Shown here piece by piece: positions 1 to 12,900 of a stretch of 64,000 nt of DNA. Made by a program: the position numbers and the translations under genes. The notes beneath the pieces were generated by a model. That model saw only the letters and a list, made by a program, of their open reading frames with translations, made no database searches and was not told the origin of the DNA. Source of the DNA: Balaenoptera acutorostrata (taxonomy: Eukaryota > Chordata > Mammalia > Artiodactyla > Balaenopteridae). Where the stretch lies: assembly GCF_949987535.1 (NCBI RefSeq), contig NC_080074.1, forward strand, positions 41,771,641 to 41,835,640, given 5' to 3'. Position 1 is the stretch's first letter; each line of letters opens with the position of its first letter.

Positions 1-3000
1 ATGCACCAAATCCAGAGTTTCTATGTATGCCTGTGGGGATATGCGAAAGTGCTGAGAGGACTATGTATCCAAAGAGAGCTGGCGTTACGGCAAGGCAGAT
101 GCAGAATTTAGGCAATGGTAACCAGCAGTGGGTGTCCACACAGTATCTAAAGCCCAGCTCTCAGCAGGAAACGGCACAGCATGTCCAGTGACCAAGCTGT
201 ATGGGGCCATCACAGCACAGACCAGTAAGGATATAGATGGTTGCAAGCAAACCTGAGAGCCTTTCCCACTCCATCTGCTACTACCTTGAGGATACACAAA
301 GTTCCCTAAACATACTGTGTCCATCTGTCAGATGATGTCATTTCATAAATGAGAAAAGAAGAGAGAAACCTCATAGAGAAAGGAAAACAGCACTGACAAG
401 AAGTTTCACCTTCAAGTAACTAAATATTTACTCTAATGAGGCTTTCCTAAGCAAACAAACAGAAAGAGCAGTCTAATTTAGGTTTCTCCCATCCTCACCA
501 ATCTTTACTACCACTATCAGCAGGAATGGAGGTTGGAGAGCAAGAAGAGATATGTTATAGAAGATACTGAATTATATTTTCTTACACCTTGGAGAAGTTG
601 TGTATCTTAAAGCCCTTTAAGTCAAACATACAAATTACAATGCACTTGGCTGAATTTACTACACTACAATGGACCTGTGATTACTTACAGGAAGATCCAG
701 ATCATACATCACCCTAGACAAGGAAAACTGTATTAACATCCATAAACCTACTCTGGTGATAGAGTATGGACATTGTTGCTGAATAGACTGATCTCATCAA
801 TTATGTTCTAACTGACAAGGAAATCAAAGAATGCCAAGATAATCTGAGGTGTTGGAGCATGTCTGGAACATCTCCCATCTCCCTACTGGTCCTCCAGCAC
901 AAAGCAATGGCTGGCTTTCTGTGAAACGATGAGTCTTGGATTTGATGTTAAAGTCATAATCATTTTTCTCAAGCCGGATTCTTAGGGTAACCTAAATAAT
1001 AGTTAACAACAACTGGGACACTTAGGTCAAAGACTTCTATATTCACTTTTTAAGATTATATGGCTTTAAGATGGTCCATTTCAATTTGCTGGGTCTTGAT
1101 TTTATCAGTGTACAAAAAAGAGATACTTGTATTAGAATACCCTCCACTATCCCTTCCACTACTAATATGATATATTTCATGATATAGATTTAGAGACACA
1201 TGAAACGACCATTGAACTGGGATAGATTCACTCAGGATGCACTAGTACACTATATTAAAGCTAAAATTAGGAAGATTTTTGACCTTGAATTACTCCAATA
1301 GCAGAAATATACCAAAACAGTGGAGCCAATATTTATATCCTAGCAATCATGAACAGCCTCTGGGATAGCTCTTTTTGAAACAAAGTCATCAGGAGGCAAA
1401 TCATGAGTTGAAAAAAATAAGATTACAAAAGTCATTATTGATTTTTTTAATTCAATGAAAATGTTTAAATTCTTACTGTACCCAAGGCATTGTGTTAGGG
1501 ATCTCAGGGGATATAAACATGAATCAAATAGGCCTCTCCTTAAAGTACGAGTTAAAATGAGAAAATTCATTTCTTTGAATGAATGCCAAGATTCCCCGCT
1601 GTGCTAGGGAAGATTAATTTGTCAACAGCATCTAGGAAGGACTAGTATCACTTTTATAGCCACAAAAATCAAAGAAAACATTGCTATTATACAGTCATTC
1701 CTGAGAGATTCTAAACTTATGATCTATAAACCTCAGTGAACTGGCAACATAGCACAATCTCTTTTTTGGAATATATATCAAATCGAATGGCATCACGCTG
1801 AGAAGACTGATGGCTTCAGTCTTTATTAAAGAAATTTATCTCTATTTACCTGGGTTCTACCCTCTAAAATAAAGAACAGCAAAGCAATTTAAATCATCTA
1901 GTGTTCCAGAACATATGGCAAAAGTAGTACTCATTTTGTTCAATAGATAAAAAGGCAGGTACCTCTTTATCCTTTATGCCACTGCCAGAATAAACTGTTC
2001 CAAGTATTTAGTAAATTATGTGTTGTATTAAAAATGGTGTGAGCTCATTATTTATTTTGTGTAGTGGAGGACAAAGTTCCTGTATGTCTCCAACTTGACT
2101 GTTTCCAGCAGAGAAAAGGTTTGATTTACTTGGACTAAAATACTTGGCATACAATGGAAGGAGGGTAAGAACTTCTCACTGATTTTTCCCATTAAGCATT
2201 CTTGGGCAAACCTGAGAAATTACTCCACAGAATGGATCTTATATTCATTCAGCGGCCCAGCTTTGCCACTAGTAGCAAAATTCATAGGCTTAACTCAGAG
2301 CAGTCCTGTTATTTTAACATGACTGTTTCTATTTATAAAGTTACACAATCCAGTTGGTTCCTTCTTCCTCCCTGTCTGAAACACAGTTTACAGAAAGAAA
2401 CCACAGTCGTTACGTAATTGTATTGCCAGGAAATCCTAGTGTTGTTTTCTGGTAGAGAGTATAAGACCCGCACCTTGACTTATGCCTTACTCATCCTAAA
2501 TCACATCTGTTCTTTGGGGCACTTTCTCCTGGCTCAAGAATGTGCTCTGAAATTTTACTATGTTTATTAGAAGGCCGTTTTTGCTATTATGACTATTCAC
2601 GTTGTGGTTTTACAGATGTCCTGTAAAGGAAAGCCCGTTGTACAACAGGAACTAACCGTGGCCAAGTCCTTTGGAGAGGAGTGACACATCTACAAGAGGA
2701 TCCAGGTGGTAAGACATGTGAAAAACAGTTTTACACGACCACACTTGAGAAGAAGAAAGCAAAAGACAAGGCAGCCATTGGGACTTGTTCTAACTCTCCT
2801 TTCAACTTAAAGGCAGCTGCACCAACTGGATATGTTCATGAGTCACCATTGTGACACGGTGGTACAGACAGGAACTTTCCTCTGGAAGGTGAAACGAGCT
2901 ACAAATGCAGCAGAATGAACACAGGGATATGATGTCCAAGATTTTCTTGCAACTCCTTAAAATATTAAATTTAATTAAAAGCTTACTTATTACCTGATCA

Positions 3001-4680
3001 AGGCTGCAGAAGAGAAAGGGACATGCCAGCGCTTGTGCTACCCTTACTCCGTGTACCATCTTTTCTCATATTTCATGCAGAGTGAGTTGTAGATATGTCA
3101 GCACCTGGTCCACTGTCGGCCTAAAAGGACTTCTTTCCTGCTGAAACCTCTGCAGCCTTATATTTCAATTGGATTTTATCTTCTCGCTCTTTCAATTCTC
3201 TCAGCTTGCTTCACACAGACCAGACATAAGAGCTAAACAAAATGTGTTTAGTGCCTGAGGGAATTAATTTTCTGCCTAGGATAACTAGACAAACTGTGAT
3301 GCAATTCTGCCCCTGAATTTAAAATGCTGTGTTATCTTGAAGGCAATCTTCCTCATCCAATAAAAACAGAGACGGAAAACGGGTGACCTTAAAAAACATT
3401 TTTCTGAAACCTAAGATTCTCACACATACACAAATGCCTCTGATAATTTTGGGTGTAGACAGATGCTCTCTTCCTTTCTGAACTTCCCCAACATTTTGTC
3501 AATGGTCTACTGTTCAAGTGTGGACTTTCTCCCAGACCACATCCTGTCTGTCTTACAGAGAAGGATGCTGCTGGAGTAAATGAAAGTCCTGTTTTTCTGT
3601 GTAGTCTCTAAGGTGGAGAGAAAACAAATCAACCTCAAGATAGCTCTAAATTCAACTCAGGACCTATAGGACTTACGGTGGAAATTACCTGATGAACTCT
3701 GGGAACTAAGTATGTTTGTTTTATTGACAACTCTAAGTCTTTCACACAAAAGGAAACAACAGGACATTCATTATTGCCAACACTAGTTAAAATGACACAG
3801 ATAAGGAAGGAGCAGATGTAAGTATCTGAACCTCAAAAAAAAACTTCTTCTTTGAATAACTAAAACCTCCACAGAAACTACTTCTAATTTGAATAATTGC
3901 CATTCAAGAAAGGACATGTTCTGTTAAACCTCACTAGAGAACCGACAGTCTGGCAATGAATTTTTAATTAAATGAGGCAATGTTTTAAAATCAATAAATA
4001 TAAAATACATTTTCTACTACTACAAAATTAGAATTAATAATTAGACAAAAATGCAATAAAATTAAAGAGGAACACATGAAAATCTGATTCAGAATTAGTG
4101 GGACCCACCATCCCAGTGTGCCCTGGACTGAGAGATTCCCAAAACAAGAACTTTCAGTGCTAAAATCAAGACAGTTCTGGGAAAGCCACTAGAGCTGGTC
4201 ACTCTATGTAGACTTAATAATTTCTTTTATTTTAATGGTTGCTTATAGAAAATGGGGTCAGGGGAGAAAACAGTAAGTAAAATCTAGAATAAAAATGTTA
4301 TCAATAAAATTTTTATTTAAATTACACAGTAATGTCTCTGTATGCCCCTAGGAAATATTTCTTGCACACCCAAAAGCAGACAAAGATGTGAACCTCCTAA
4401 GCAAATATTAGCTCATGCTTTGGGCACTGATTAAAACATCACTTGCTTAACCTTTACGTATCACCAACTCAAATGCTCATATCCAAATGTGCAGATGACC
4501 CCTAGTAACTATACAAAACATTGCAGCACAAATTTTATACACCAGCTCTTTCCTCTGGCTTTATCCTATTCTATTATTCTTTTCTTCTTATAATCCTATT
4601 TTATTTGCACATGTTTTGAAATCTTATATGTTGCATTTTTTTAAAATTCTACTATATCTTTTTTTCAAAAGAGACAGTAT
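1..4680. other. Unclassified AT-rich sequence
   Basis: I see no gene, RNA gene or repeat that I can name here. All six frames are broken into short runs of at most about 85 codons, with no splice-site pair around a convincing reading frame. It may be intronic or intergenic; very old, unrecognisable repeats are likely. Confidence 0.5.
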
Positions 4681-4686
4681 TTAAAT

Positions 4687-4770
4687 CAGTGGTACTAAAC
4701 TGAGGGCAATTTCTCCCCCACCAAGGGGAGGCAACGTCTGGAGACATTTTTGATTGTCATAACTGGAGAG
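4687..4770 (+). mobile_element. MER20 hAT-Charlie fragment (5' part)
   Basis: The segment opens with CAGTGGT and carries the MER20-typical phrase GTCTGGAGACATTTTTG at about 4736-4752, followed by the TTGTCA..ACTGG motif. Only the first third of the usual roughly 220-bp element is recognisable. MER20 is a non-autonomous DNA transposon with no coding capacity. The name is from memory of the consensus. Confidence 0.6.
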
Positions 4771-4982
4771 AATAAATCTGTTCAAAATAAAATAAACATA
4801 TCTTGAATGTATAATCACAGTTATGATTATTGGAAATCTGAATAATTGTTTCTGATATTTCTAGGTAATATCAAACAGGAATTTAATGTTGCCACATATA
4901 ATAAATATAAATTCCTAAAAAGAGTCCCAGTTGTTTCTAGCATATTTCCCATAAAGCCTATCATGTCAAAATGAGCTTTCAA

Positions 4983-4984
<2 letters not shown>

Positions 4985-5022
<38 letters not shown>
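4985..5022. repeat. (CA)n microsatellite
   Basis: A nearly pure CA dinucleotide run is preceded by CATACATA. It is likely length-polymorphic. Confidence 0.95.
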
Positions 5023-5024
<2 letters not shown>

Positions 5025-6500
5025 CCCCTTGTACATAGTACGTAAACAATGAATAGTTGATGATGGACTAATTGATTAATAAAGATACGAAAATCACCTA
5101 GGATCCATGATAAGAGGCAGAAGTAGAAATTGGAAGGATTTACATTTGTGCAATAGCCACCTTGTTTTAGAATACAATAGATCTAGCCTGAATGAGAGGA
5201 AAAGAGCAGAGAGAACATATTGTTGCAGATGATAAACCTTGTGTTCAATGGAAGAAGGCAACACACGAGTGTGGATATCAAAAAGTCAGCCAAAGGAAGG
5301 AAGAAACAGCTATAAAAAGCAGATGGTTTGAAGAGAAAGGAAATGTAAAACAGAATCCAAAAAAATATATAGGTCAAAATAATAACATAAATGGTTCTGG
5401 CAAAAATATCACCCTGTAGAAATTCAACAAATTGTCAAAAAAAGAAAGGCACAGCAAGATTAAAAATGTAAGCATTCGGGGGCAGTAAAGAGAAATGTCT
5501 GTTACCTGCATACGTTACAGAGTCTAAAAACTGAACAACTTAAATTGATCCATGCTAAAGCTAAATAGTAAACACTGTGAAAGAGAAGTAGAAACCTGAG
5601 TAGATAATCCCAGATGCACAACTAAATCTAAAGACCAATTAAGTCATTTAGACATTTACCTTGCATTTGAAAAGAGGTTGCTTTATGCACTCTTCCTTAT
5701 ACTTGCTCACCAAGGTCTGAAAGGATTGTAATATGAGTTGCTTCTTTCAATACCAGTGGTGGGTTTGTCAATGACCCATTCATACTTTCCCACTAGGTCC
5801 TTTTTGGAACCAATATGCAATGTAGTGACAGAAGCTACATGGTGTCTCCAGGCCAAGAGAGCAGATACTCCCTCACACAACTGTGCAGCCACCCATTTGA
5901 CATCTAGAAGCCAGCAAATGCCTCCTTCCTGCTGTGACGCCTGACTCCAGCCTGAATCTTTAAATTTCATTTCTAGAATTCAGATCTGACACTGTCTTAG
6001 CTTTTCTGGCTCCCAGCTTGATGCAGAGTTTCCAGGTCCCGCAAGACAAGAATGCTACAAGCTGAGTAGTAAAGCGAGTAGAAACAAGGGCACAGGACCA
6101 AGAGAGAGTTGCTTTCAGGATGTGAGTTTGGATCACCAGGTTGGAACAGGAGAAACTGAAGGTGGTTAGCAAAATCATCAAGTGGCAAGCAGCCTGAGGA
6201 GTCACGATACCACAGTGAGCTTTCTGTATATGATACATTTGGGTAGATGGGCCTGGTACATTTTTTAAAAGCAGAGTTAACTACAAGATATTTTCTTTCT
6301 GTACATTGAGAAACTTGAATACTTGAAACTTATGGTCCTCCACACATTCAATGTTTTGCCGTTAAAGACATGTTCTTATAATTCAAGGCAACATTTTGAC
6401 AACCTGGAAGCCACTTCTGGGCCCTCAGAATATTTTTCATATGGCAATTTTTTGCCTAATGTTGAACATCTGACGAATTAGACAGTCATGAGCTAACTAA
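5023..6500. other. Unclassified sequence
   Basis: No gene is supported. Overlapping open stretches occur on both strands between 5707 and 6238 (up to about 92 codons). They have no splice-site pair or recognisable domain, and being open on both strands argues against coding. Confidence 0.45.
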
Positions 6501-6514
6501 ATTCTGGCTAATAG

Positions 6515-7065
6515 CTTACCAAACCATTTCTGGGCGCACAGCTAGACTATACTTCCTAGCCTTTCTAGCAATTAGGTATCATATGACTGGGTTCTGGCCA
6601 ATAGAACTGAGTAGAAGTGATATGTGGAATTTCTAAGTCTCTTACACAATCCTCTCTTTCACTGATGGTTAGTTAAAGGTGGGATGGTACAACCACAAGC
6701 TAAAAAAAAAAAAAAATCTGATTTCCTGAGTTACCATAAACCTGTGTCAGCAAACTTTCTATAAAGGATCAGATAGTAAATATTTCGGACTTTGCAGGCC
6801 ATACTGTCTCTATTATAACCACTCCACTCTGCTGTCACAGCACAAAAGCAGCCATAGAGAACACAGAAACAAATGTCCTGGCTGTGTTCCAATAAAACTT
6901 TACTTACTAAAATTGGGTGGCAACCCAGATTTGACCTATGGACCACCGTTTGTCTACCCCTAATGATACAAACAGCCAAGAGAACGAAAAATAAACTCCT
7001 ACTATGTTAAGCCACTGAGACCTTGAATCTGTCTGCTAGAGAAGTTAGCATTACCTTGACTAACA
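6515..7065 (+). repeat. Old retroelement-like repeat split by a hAT-like element
   Basis: The left arm (about 6515-6740) has the motifs TTCTGGCCAATAGAACTGAG and an A-run at 6702-6716. The right arm (about 6964-7065) has AATAAACTCCTACTATG followed by GTTAAGCCACTGAGA. These two blocks normally lie together in one dispersed mammalian repeat family, whose name I cannot give with certainty. Here they are separated by the element at 6742-6963, so that element inserted later. Confidence 0.45.
6742..6963 (-). mobile_element. hAT-like non-autonomous DNA transposon
   Basis: The ends match a common mammalian short DNA transposon: GTCAGCAAACTTTCTATAAAGG at the left and TTTGTCTACCCC at the right. Inside it has AATAAAACTTTACTTAC and GTAAATATTTCGGACTTTGC. 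It has no coding capacity. Strand follows the usual consensus orientation and is uncertain; the family name (possibly MER58-like) is not certain. It sits inside an older repeat. Confidence 0.55.
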
Positions 7066-7704
7066 AAATGCCATTTTCACTGTTTACGAAGTTTACTCTA
7101 ACTCACGTCCCGATGGGAAATTATGAGCCTGCCCACCTCAGGTTTTCAGTTTTACAAAAGAGTGAACATCAAAGAATAACTACAAGAGTGAACATTAGTT
7201 TGACAACATCCAAATACAGCAAAAAGAGATGGCCTGCTGTTTTTGTTTCTTTGGGTTGTTTTCTTTGATGGAGATCAGATCATGTTATGTTATTGGGAAA
7301 ACTTAGGTAAATTTTTGCCACTGCCTTTTCATCTGGTGCCTTTATCTCCAGGCAGACTTGTAACACTTTTTAACAAATCATTCCATTTCCTGGGAACAGT
7401 GGAGAAATCCTGATATGTGTCCAATTAATGATCTCTCCCACAGATATTGAATTTCTCTATTGGCTCTAGTGACTAGGAGTCCAAAGAAAAGCACTTCTTA
7501 AAGCAAAAAAGGAGTAACAGTGGGAGAAAGAAGAGTGCAAAGTGAAATCTGTCAAAGATTAATTCAGCCCCCCTGTAAGAATCCACAGTTTTCTTTGTTT
7601 TCCCATTATGTGACTCAGAATCCACAAAAAGAGGAAATAACATTGATTTTGACTGTGGTTTATAAATTGTTCTGAGAGAGAGACAGAGAGGGAGATTGAA
7701 AAGT
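7066..7704. other. Unclassified sequence
   Basis: No gene, repeat or regulatory element could be named. Short open stretches on both strands lack any coding signature. Confidence 0.4.
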
Positions 7705-7860
7705 AAGGACTTAAGAGTCAAATAGACCTAGGTTGGCATTCCCGCTTTATCCTAGTACCTCTCTGAGCTCAGTTTCTACATATATTTAATTGTAATAATA
7801 ATAAATTGGGTATAGCATCCAGCATGTGGTAGGTACTCAGAAAGTATTAATAATTATCAT
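7705..7860 (+). repeat. MIR SINE fragment
   Basis: Recognised by the ordered MIR landmarks: ACCTCTCTGAGCTCAGTTTC, then a weak AT-rich stretch, then TGTGGTAGGTACTCAGAAAG in place of the consensus tail near the 3' end. It is an old, diverged, tRNA-derived SINE with no expected activity. Confidence 0.6.
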
Positions 7861-8159
7861 TGGTTGATTGCTACTGGCTGCCAAGTTCACAAATTATCAT
7901 TTCCAAATAAACTAAGTTTTGTTTGAATAAACATGTACATGTTCTTCAAGATGCAGAATTCTGTGTTTTGCTGACAATTAATAAGTTGATCCAAACAGCT
8001 ACAGCTTACTGCACTAGACGTGTCCCTCTTCCATTGCTCTTGAGAGGGATATCTTAGACAAAAGTTTGCTCCATCACACACTCCTAATCTTCTGATGTTT
8101 GAACTCTCCTTTTACTGGATATTTCCATATTTCATTTCATCCTCACCTTTCTAAAATAT

Positions 8160-8480
8160 AGACTTGATCATGTCTCTTTGACATCCTTCCCCCCATCCTC
8201 TATAGACTAAGTCCAACCTCCTTACTGGGCATTTAATGTCATCTTCCCATAGCCTCATCTCAACTGCATCTCTCTTATCTAAATCCTCGGATTGGTGAAT
8301 AATCTGTAGTTTTCTAAACATAGCACAGTGTTTCATACCTTGATAGAGGTTATTCTACCTAAGATGTTCTTTCTTCCATATTTATTTAGCTAAAAAAATT
8401 CATTCTTCAAAACATGGCTGAAATGTTACTCTACTCGTACATGGAAATTAATCACTGTTTCCTTTGTTCTACTAACAATG
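8160..8480 (+). repeat. L2 LINE 3'-end fragment
   Basis: The pyrimidine-rich stretch, followed by CTTCAAAACATGGCTGAAATGTTACTC in place of the consensus 'caaatgtcacctc' block, matches the 3' end of L2. It is very diverged, so the call rests on order of motifs rather than close identity. Confidence 0.45.
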
Positions 8481-8574
8481 CTTAATATTACTACTTTTGG
8501 TATTAAACTATTAGATACTTTTATAGTATTATAATAGGTAATAAGTTGACCACCAACTATTACAACACTCTGCT

Positions 8575-8695
8575 GGCATACAGTCTTTATGCAAATGTTA
8601 TGTGGTTAGTTTATATTATTGTCCTCACTTTATAGATGAAGAAGCTAAGACTTAAGTATTAATTGACTTGCCACAGTCACTTTGTTAGTGAATAT
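8575..8695 (-). repeat. MIR SINE fragment
   Basis: The inverse of the MIR core is visible: CCTCACTTTATAGATGAAG, AAGCTAAGACTTAAG and GACTTGCCACAGTCAC correspond to 'ccccattttacagatgaggaaactgag...cttgcccaaggtcac'. It ends just before the L1 insertion. Confidence 0.6.
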
Positions 8696-8793
8696 TGGAG
8701 CATTCTAAAATGAGAATTGTGGTCAGCAGACATCAAGTGCTGTAAACAGGATGAAAATAAGACATAAATATGAGTCAAGAAAAAATGTCTTTT

Positions 8794-9007
8794 CCACCCC
8801 AAAACATACCACCACACGTGGACCTGCCCACCAGAAAGAAAAGATACAGCCTCATCCACCAGAACACAGGCACCAGTCCCCTCCACCAGGAAGCCTACAC
8901 AACCCACTGAACCAACCTTAGACACTAGGGGCAGACACCAAAAACAACGGGAACTACTAACCTGCAGCCTGTGAAAAGGAGACCCCAAACACAGTAAGTT
9001 AAGCAAA
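8794..9007 (+). other. L1 5' UTR remnant (5'-truncated)
   Basis: This is the non-coding leader between the left target-site duplication and the ORF1 start, ending GTTAAGCAAA then ATG. About 210 bp is much shorter than a complete L1 5' UTR, so most of the internal promoter is missing and the insertion was probably promoter-dead on arrival. Confidence 0.7.
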
Positions 9008-9894
9008 ATGAGAAGACAGAGAAACACACAGCAGATGAAGGAGCAAGGTAAAAACCCACCAGACCTAACAAATGAACAGGAAATAGGCAGACTACCTGAA
9101 AAAGAATTCAGAATAATGATAGTAAAGATGATCCAAAATCTTGTAAATAGAATGGAGAAAATAAAAGAAACGTTTAACAAGGACCTAGAAGAACTAAAGA
9201 GCAAATAAACAATGATGAACAAAAAAATAAATGAAATTAAAAATTCTCTAGAAAGAATCAATAGCAGAATAACTGAGGCAGAAGAACGGATAACTGACCT
9301 GGAACATAAAATAGTGGAAATAACTACTGCAGAGCAGAATAAAGAAAAAAAATGAAAACAATTGAGGACAGTCTCAGACACATCTGGCACAACATTAAAC
9401 GCTCCAACATTCGAATTATAGGGGTCCCAGAAGAAGAGAAAAAGAAACGGACTGAGAAATATTTGAAGAGATGATAGTTGAAAACTTCCCTAATATGGCA
9501 AAGGAAATAGTAAATCAACTCCAGGAAGAACATAGAGTCCCATACAGGATAAATCCAAGGAGAAACATGCCAAGACACATATTAATCAAACTATCAAAAA
9601 TTTAATACAAAGAACAAATATTAAAAGCAGCAAGAGAAACACACAAATAATATACAAGAGAATCCCCATAAGGTTAACAGCTGATCTTTCAGCAGAAACT
9701 CTCCAAGCCAAAAGGGAGTGGCAGGACATATTTAAAGTGATGAAGGGAAAAAACCTACAACCAAGATTACTCTACCCAGCAAGGATCTCATTCAGGTTCG
9801 ACAGAGAAATTAAAACTTTTACAGACAAGCAAAGCTAAGAGAATTCAGCACCACCAAACCAGCTTTACAAAAAGTGCTAAAGGAACTTCTCTAG
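9008..9894 (+). pseudogene. L1 ORF1 (ORF1p nucleic-acid chaperone), broken
   Basis: In L1, ORF1 encodes a trimeric RNA-binding chaperone that coats the L1 transcript. Here the first block (9008-9208, 66 codons) begins MRRQRNTQQMKEQ and contains a coiled-coil-like run; a TAA at 9206-9208 stops it. The same frame continues as a heptad-rich stretch (INEIKNSLERINSRITEAEE) to an A-run near 9343-9351 where the frame shifts. NIKRSNIRIIGVPEEE follows near 9390-9435, an RRM-type block, and another shift lies near 9454-9464. The C-terminal domain (LSAETLQAKREWQD and LYPARISFRFD) is readable around 9690-9805, and the natural stop is the TAG at 9892-9894. There are at least one nonsense change and two frameshifts, so no functional protein is expected. 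ORF2 starts about 58 bp downstream. Confidence 0.85.
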
Positions 9895-9952
9895 GCAGGA
9901 AACACCAGACAAGGAAAAGACCTACAAAAACGAACCCAGAACAATTAAGAAA

Positions 9953-12900
9953 ATGGTAATAGGAACATACATATTGATAACTACCTTAAATGTAAATGGG
10001 TTAAATGCTCCAACCAAAAGACATAGACTGGCTGAATGGATACAAAAACAAGACCCGTATATATGCTGTCTACCAGAGACCCACTTCAGACCTAGGGACA
10101 CATACAGACTGAAAGTGAGGGGATGGAAAAAGATATTCCCTGCAAATGGAAATCAAAAGAAAGCTGGAGTAGCAATTCTCATATCAGACAAAATAGACTT
10201 TAAAATAAAAACTATTTCAAGAGACAGAGAAGGACACTGCATAATGATCAAGGGATCAATCCAAGAAGATATAACAATTGTAAATATTTATGCACCCAAC
10301 ATAGGAGCACCTCAATACATAAGGCAAATGCTAACAGCCATAAAAGGGGAAATGGACAGTAACACAGTCATAGTAGGGGACTTTAACACCCCATTTTCAC
10401 CAATGGACACATCATCCAAAATGAAAATAAATAAGGGAACACGAGCTTTAAATGACACATTAAACAAGACAGACTTAATTGATATTTATAGGACATTCCA
10501 TCCAAAAACAACAGAATACCCTTTCTTCTCAAGTGCTTATGGAACATTCTCCAGGACAGATCATGTCTTGGGTAACAAATCAAGCCTTGGAAAATTTAAG
10601 AAAATTGAAATCGTATCAAGTATCCTTTCCAACCACAACGCTATGAGACTAGATATCAATTACAGGAAAAAAACTGTAAAAAATACAAACACATGGAGGC
10701 TAAACAATACACTACTTAATAACCAAGAGATCACTGAAGAAATCAAAGAGGAAATCAAAAAATACCCAGAAACAAATGACAATGAAAACACGACGACCCA
10801 CAACCTATGGGATGCAGCAAAAGCAGTTCTAAGAGGGAAGTTTATAGCAATACAATCCTACCTTAAGAAACAAGAAACACCTCAAATAAACAACCTAACC
10901 TTAAACATAAAGCAATCAGAGAAAGAAGAACAAAAAAACCCCAAAGTTACCAGAAGGAAAGAAATCATAAAGATCAGATCAGAAATAAATGAAAAAGAAA
11001 TGAGGGAAACGATAGCAAAGATCAATAACACTAATAGCTGGTTCTTGGAGAAGATAAACAAAGTTGATAAACCATTAGCCAGACTCATCAAGAAAAAAAG
11101 GGAGAAGACTCAAATCAATAGAATTAGAAATGAAAAAGGAAAAATAACAACTCACACTGCAGAGATACAAAGGATCATGAGAGATTATTACAAGCAACTC
11201 TATGCCAATAAAATGGACAACCTGGAAGAAATGGACAAATTCTTAGAAAAGCACAACCTTCTGAGACTGAACCAGGAAGAAATACAAAATATGAACAGAC
11301 CAATCACAAGCACTGAAATTGAAACTGTGATTAAAAATCTTCCAACAAACAAAAGCCCAGGACCAGATGGCTTCACAGGCGAATTCTATCAAACATTTAG
11401 AGAAGAGCTAACACCTATCCTTCTCAAACTCTTCCAAAATATAGCAGAGGGAGGAACACTCCCAAACTCATTCTACGAGGCCACCATAAACCTGATACCA
11501 AAACCAGACAAAGATGTCACAAAGAAAGAAAACTACTGGCCAATATCACTGATAAACATAGATGCAAAAATCCTCAACAAAATACTGGCAAACAGAATCC
11601 AACAGCACATTAAAAAGATCATACACCATGATCAAGTGGGGTTTATCCCATGAATGCAAGGATTCTTCAATATACGCAAATCGATCAATGTGATACACCA
11701 TATTTACAAATTGAAGGAGAAAAACCATACGATCATCTCAATAGAGGCAGAGAAAGCTTTCGACAAAATTCAACACCCATTTATGATAAAAACCCTCCAG
11801 AAAGTAGGCATAGAGGGAACTTTCCTCAACATAATAAAGGCCATGTATGACAAACCCACAGCCAACATAATCCTCAATGGTGAAAAACTGAAACCATTTC
11901 CACTAAGATCAGGAACAACACAAGTTGCGACCTCTCACCACTATTATTCAACAGAGTTTTGGAAGTTTTAGCCAGAGCAACCAGAGAAGAAAAAGAACTA
12001 AAAGGAACCCAAATCAGAAAAGAAGAAGTAAAGGTGTCACTGTTTGCCAATGACATGATACTATACATAGAGAATCCTAAAGATGCTACCAGAAAACTAC
12101 TAGAGCTAATCCATGAATTTGGTAAAGTAGCAGGATACAAAATTAATGCACAGAAATCTCCTGCATTCCTATACACTAATGATGAAAACATCTGAAAGTG
12201 AAATTAAGAAAACACTCCCATTTACCATTGCAACAAAAAATAAAATATCTAGGAACAAACCTACCTAAGGAGACAAAAGACCTGTATGCAGAAAATTATA
12301 AGACACTGATGAAAGAAATTAAAGATGATACAAACAGATGGAGAGATATACCATGTTCTTGGATTGGAAGAATCAACATTGTGAAAATGACTATACTACC
12401 CAAAGAAATCTACAGATTCAATGCAATCCCTATCAAACTACCACTGGCATTTTTCACAGAACTAGAACAAAAAATCTCACAATTTGCATGGAAACACAAA
12501 TGACCCCGAACAGCCAAAGCAATCTTGAGAAGGAAAAATGGCGTGGGAGGAATCAGGCTCCTGGACTTCAGACTATACTACAAAGCTACAGTAATCAAGA
12601 CAGTATGGTACTGGCACAAAAACAGAAATATAGATCAATGGAACAGGACAGAAAGCCCAGAGATAAACCCACACACATATGATCACCTTATCTTTGATAA
12701 AGGAGGCAAGAATATACAATGGAGAAAAGACAGCCTCTTCAATAAGTGGTGCTGGGAAAACTGGACAGCTACATGTAAAAGAATGAAATTAGAACACTCC
12801 CTAACACCATACACAAAAATAAACTCAAAATGGATTAAAGACCTAAATGTAAGGCCAGACACCATCAAACTCTTAGAGGAAAACATAGGCAGAACACTCT

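Noticed and set aside
8677..9390. 237-codon minus-strand open frame, hydrophobic
   Set aside because: Antisense shadow of the L1 5' UTR and ORF1. The Leu/Phe/Ser richness comes from A-rich L1 sense DNA.
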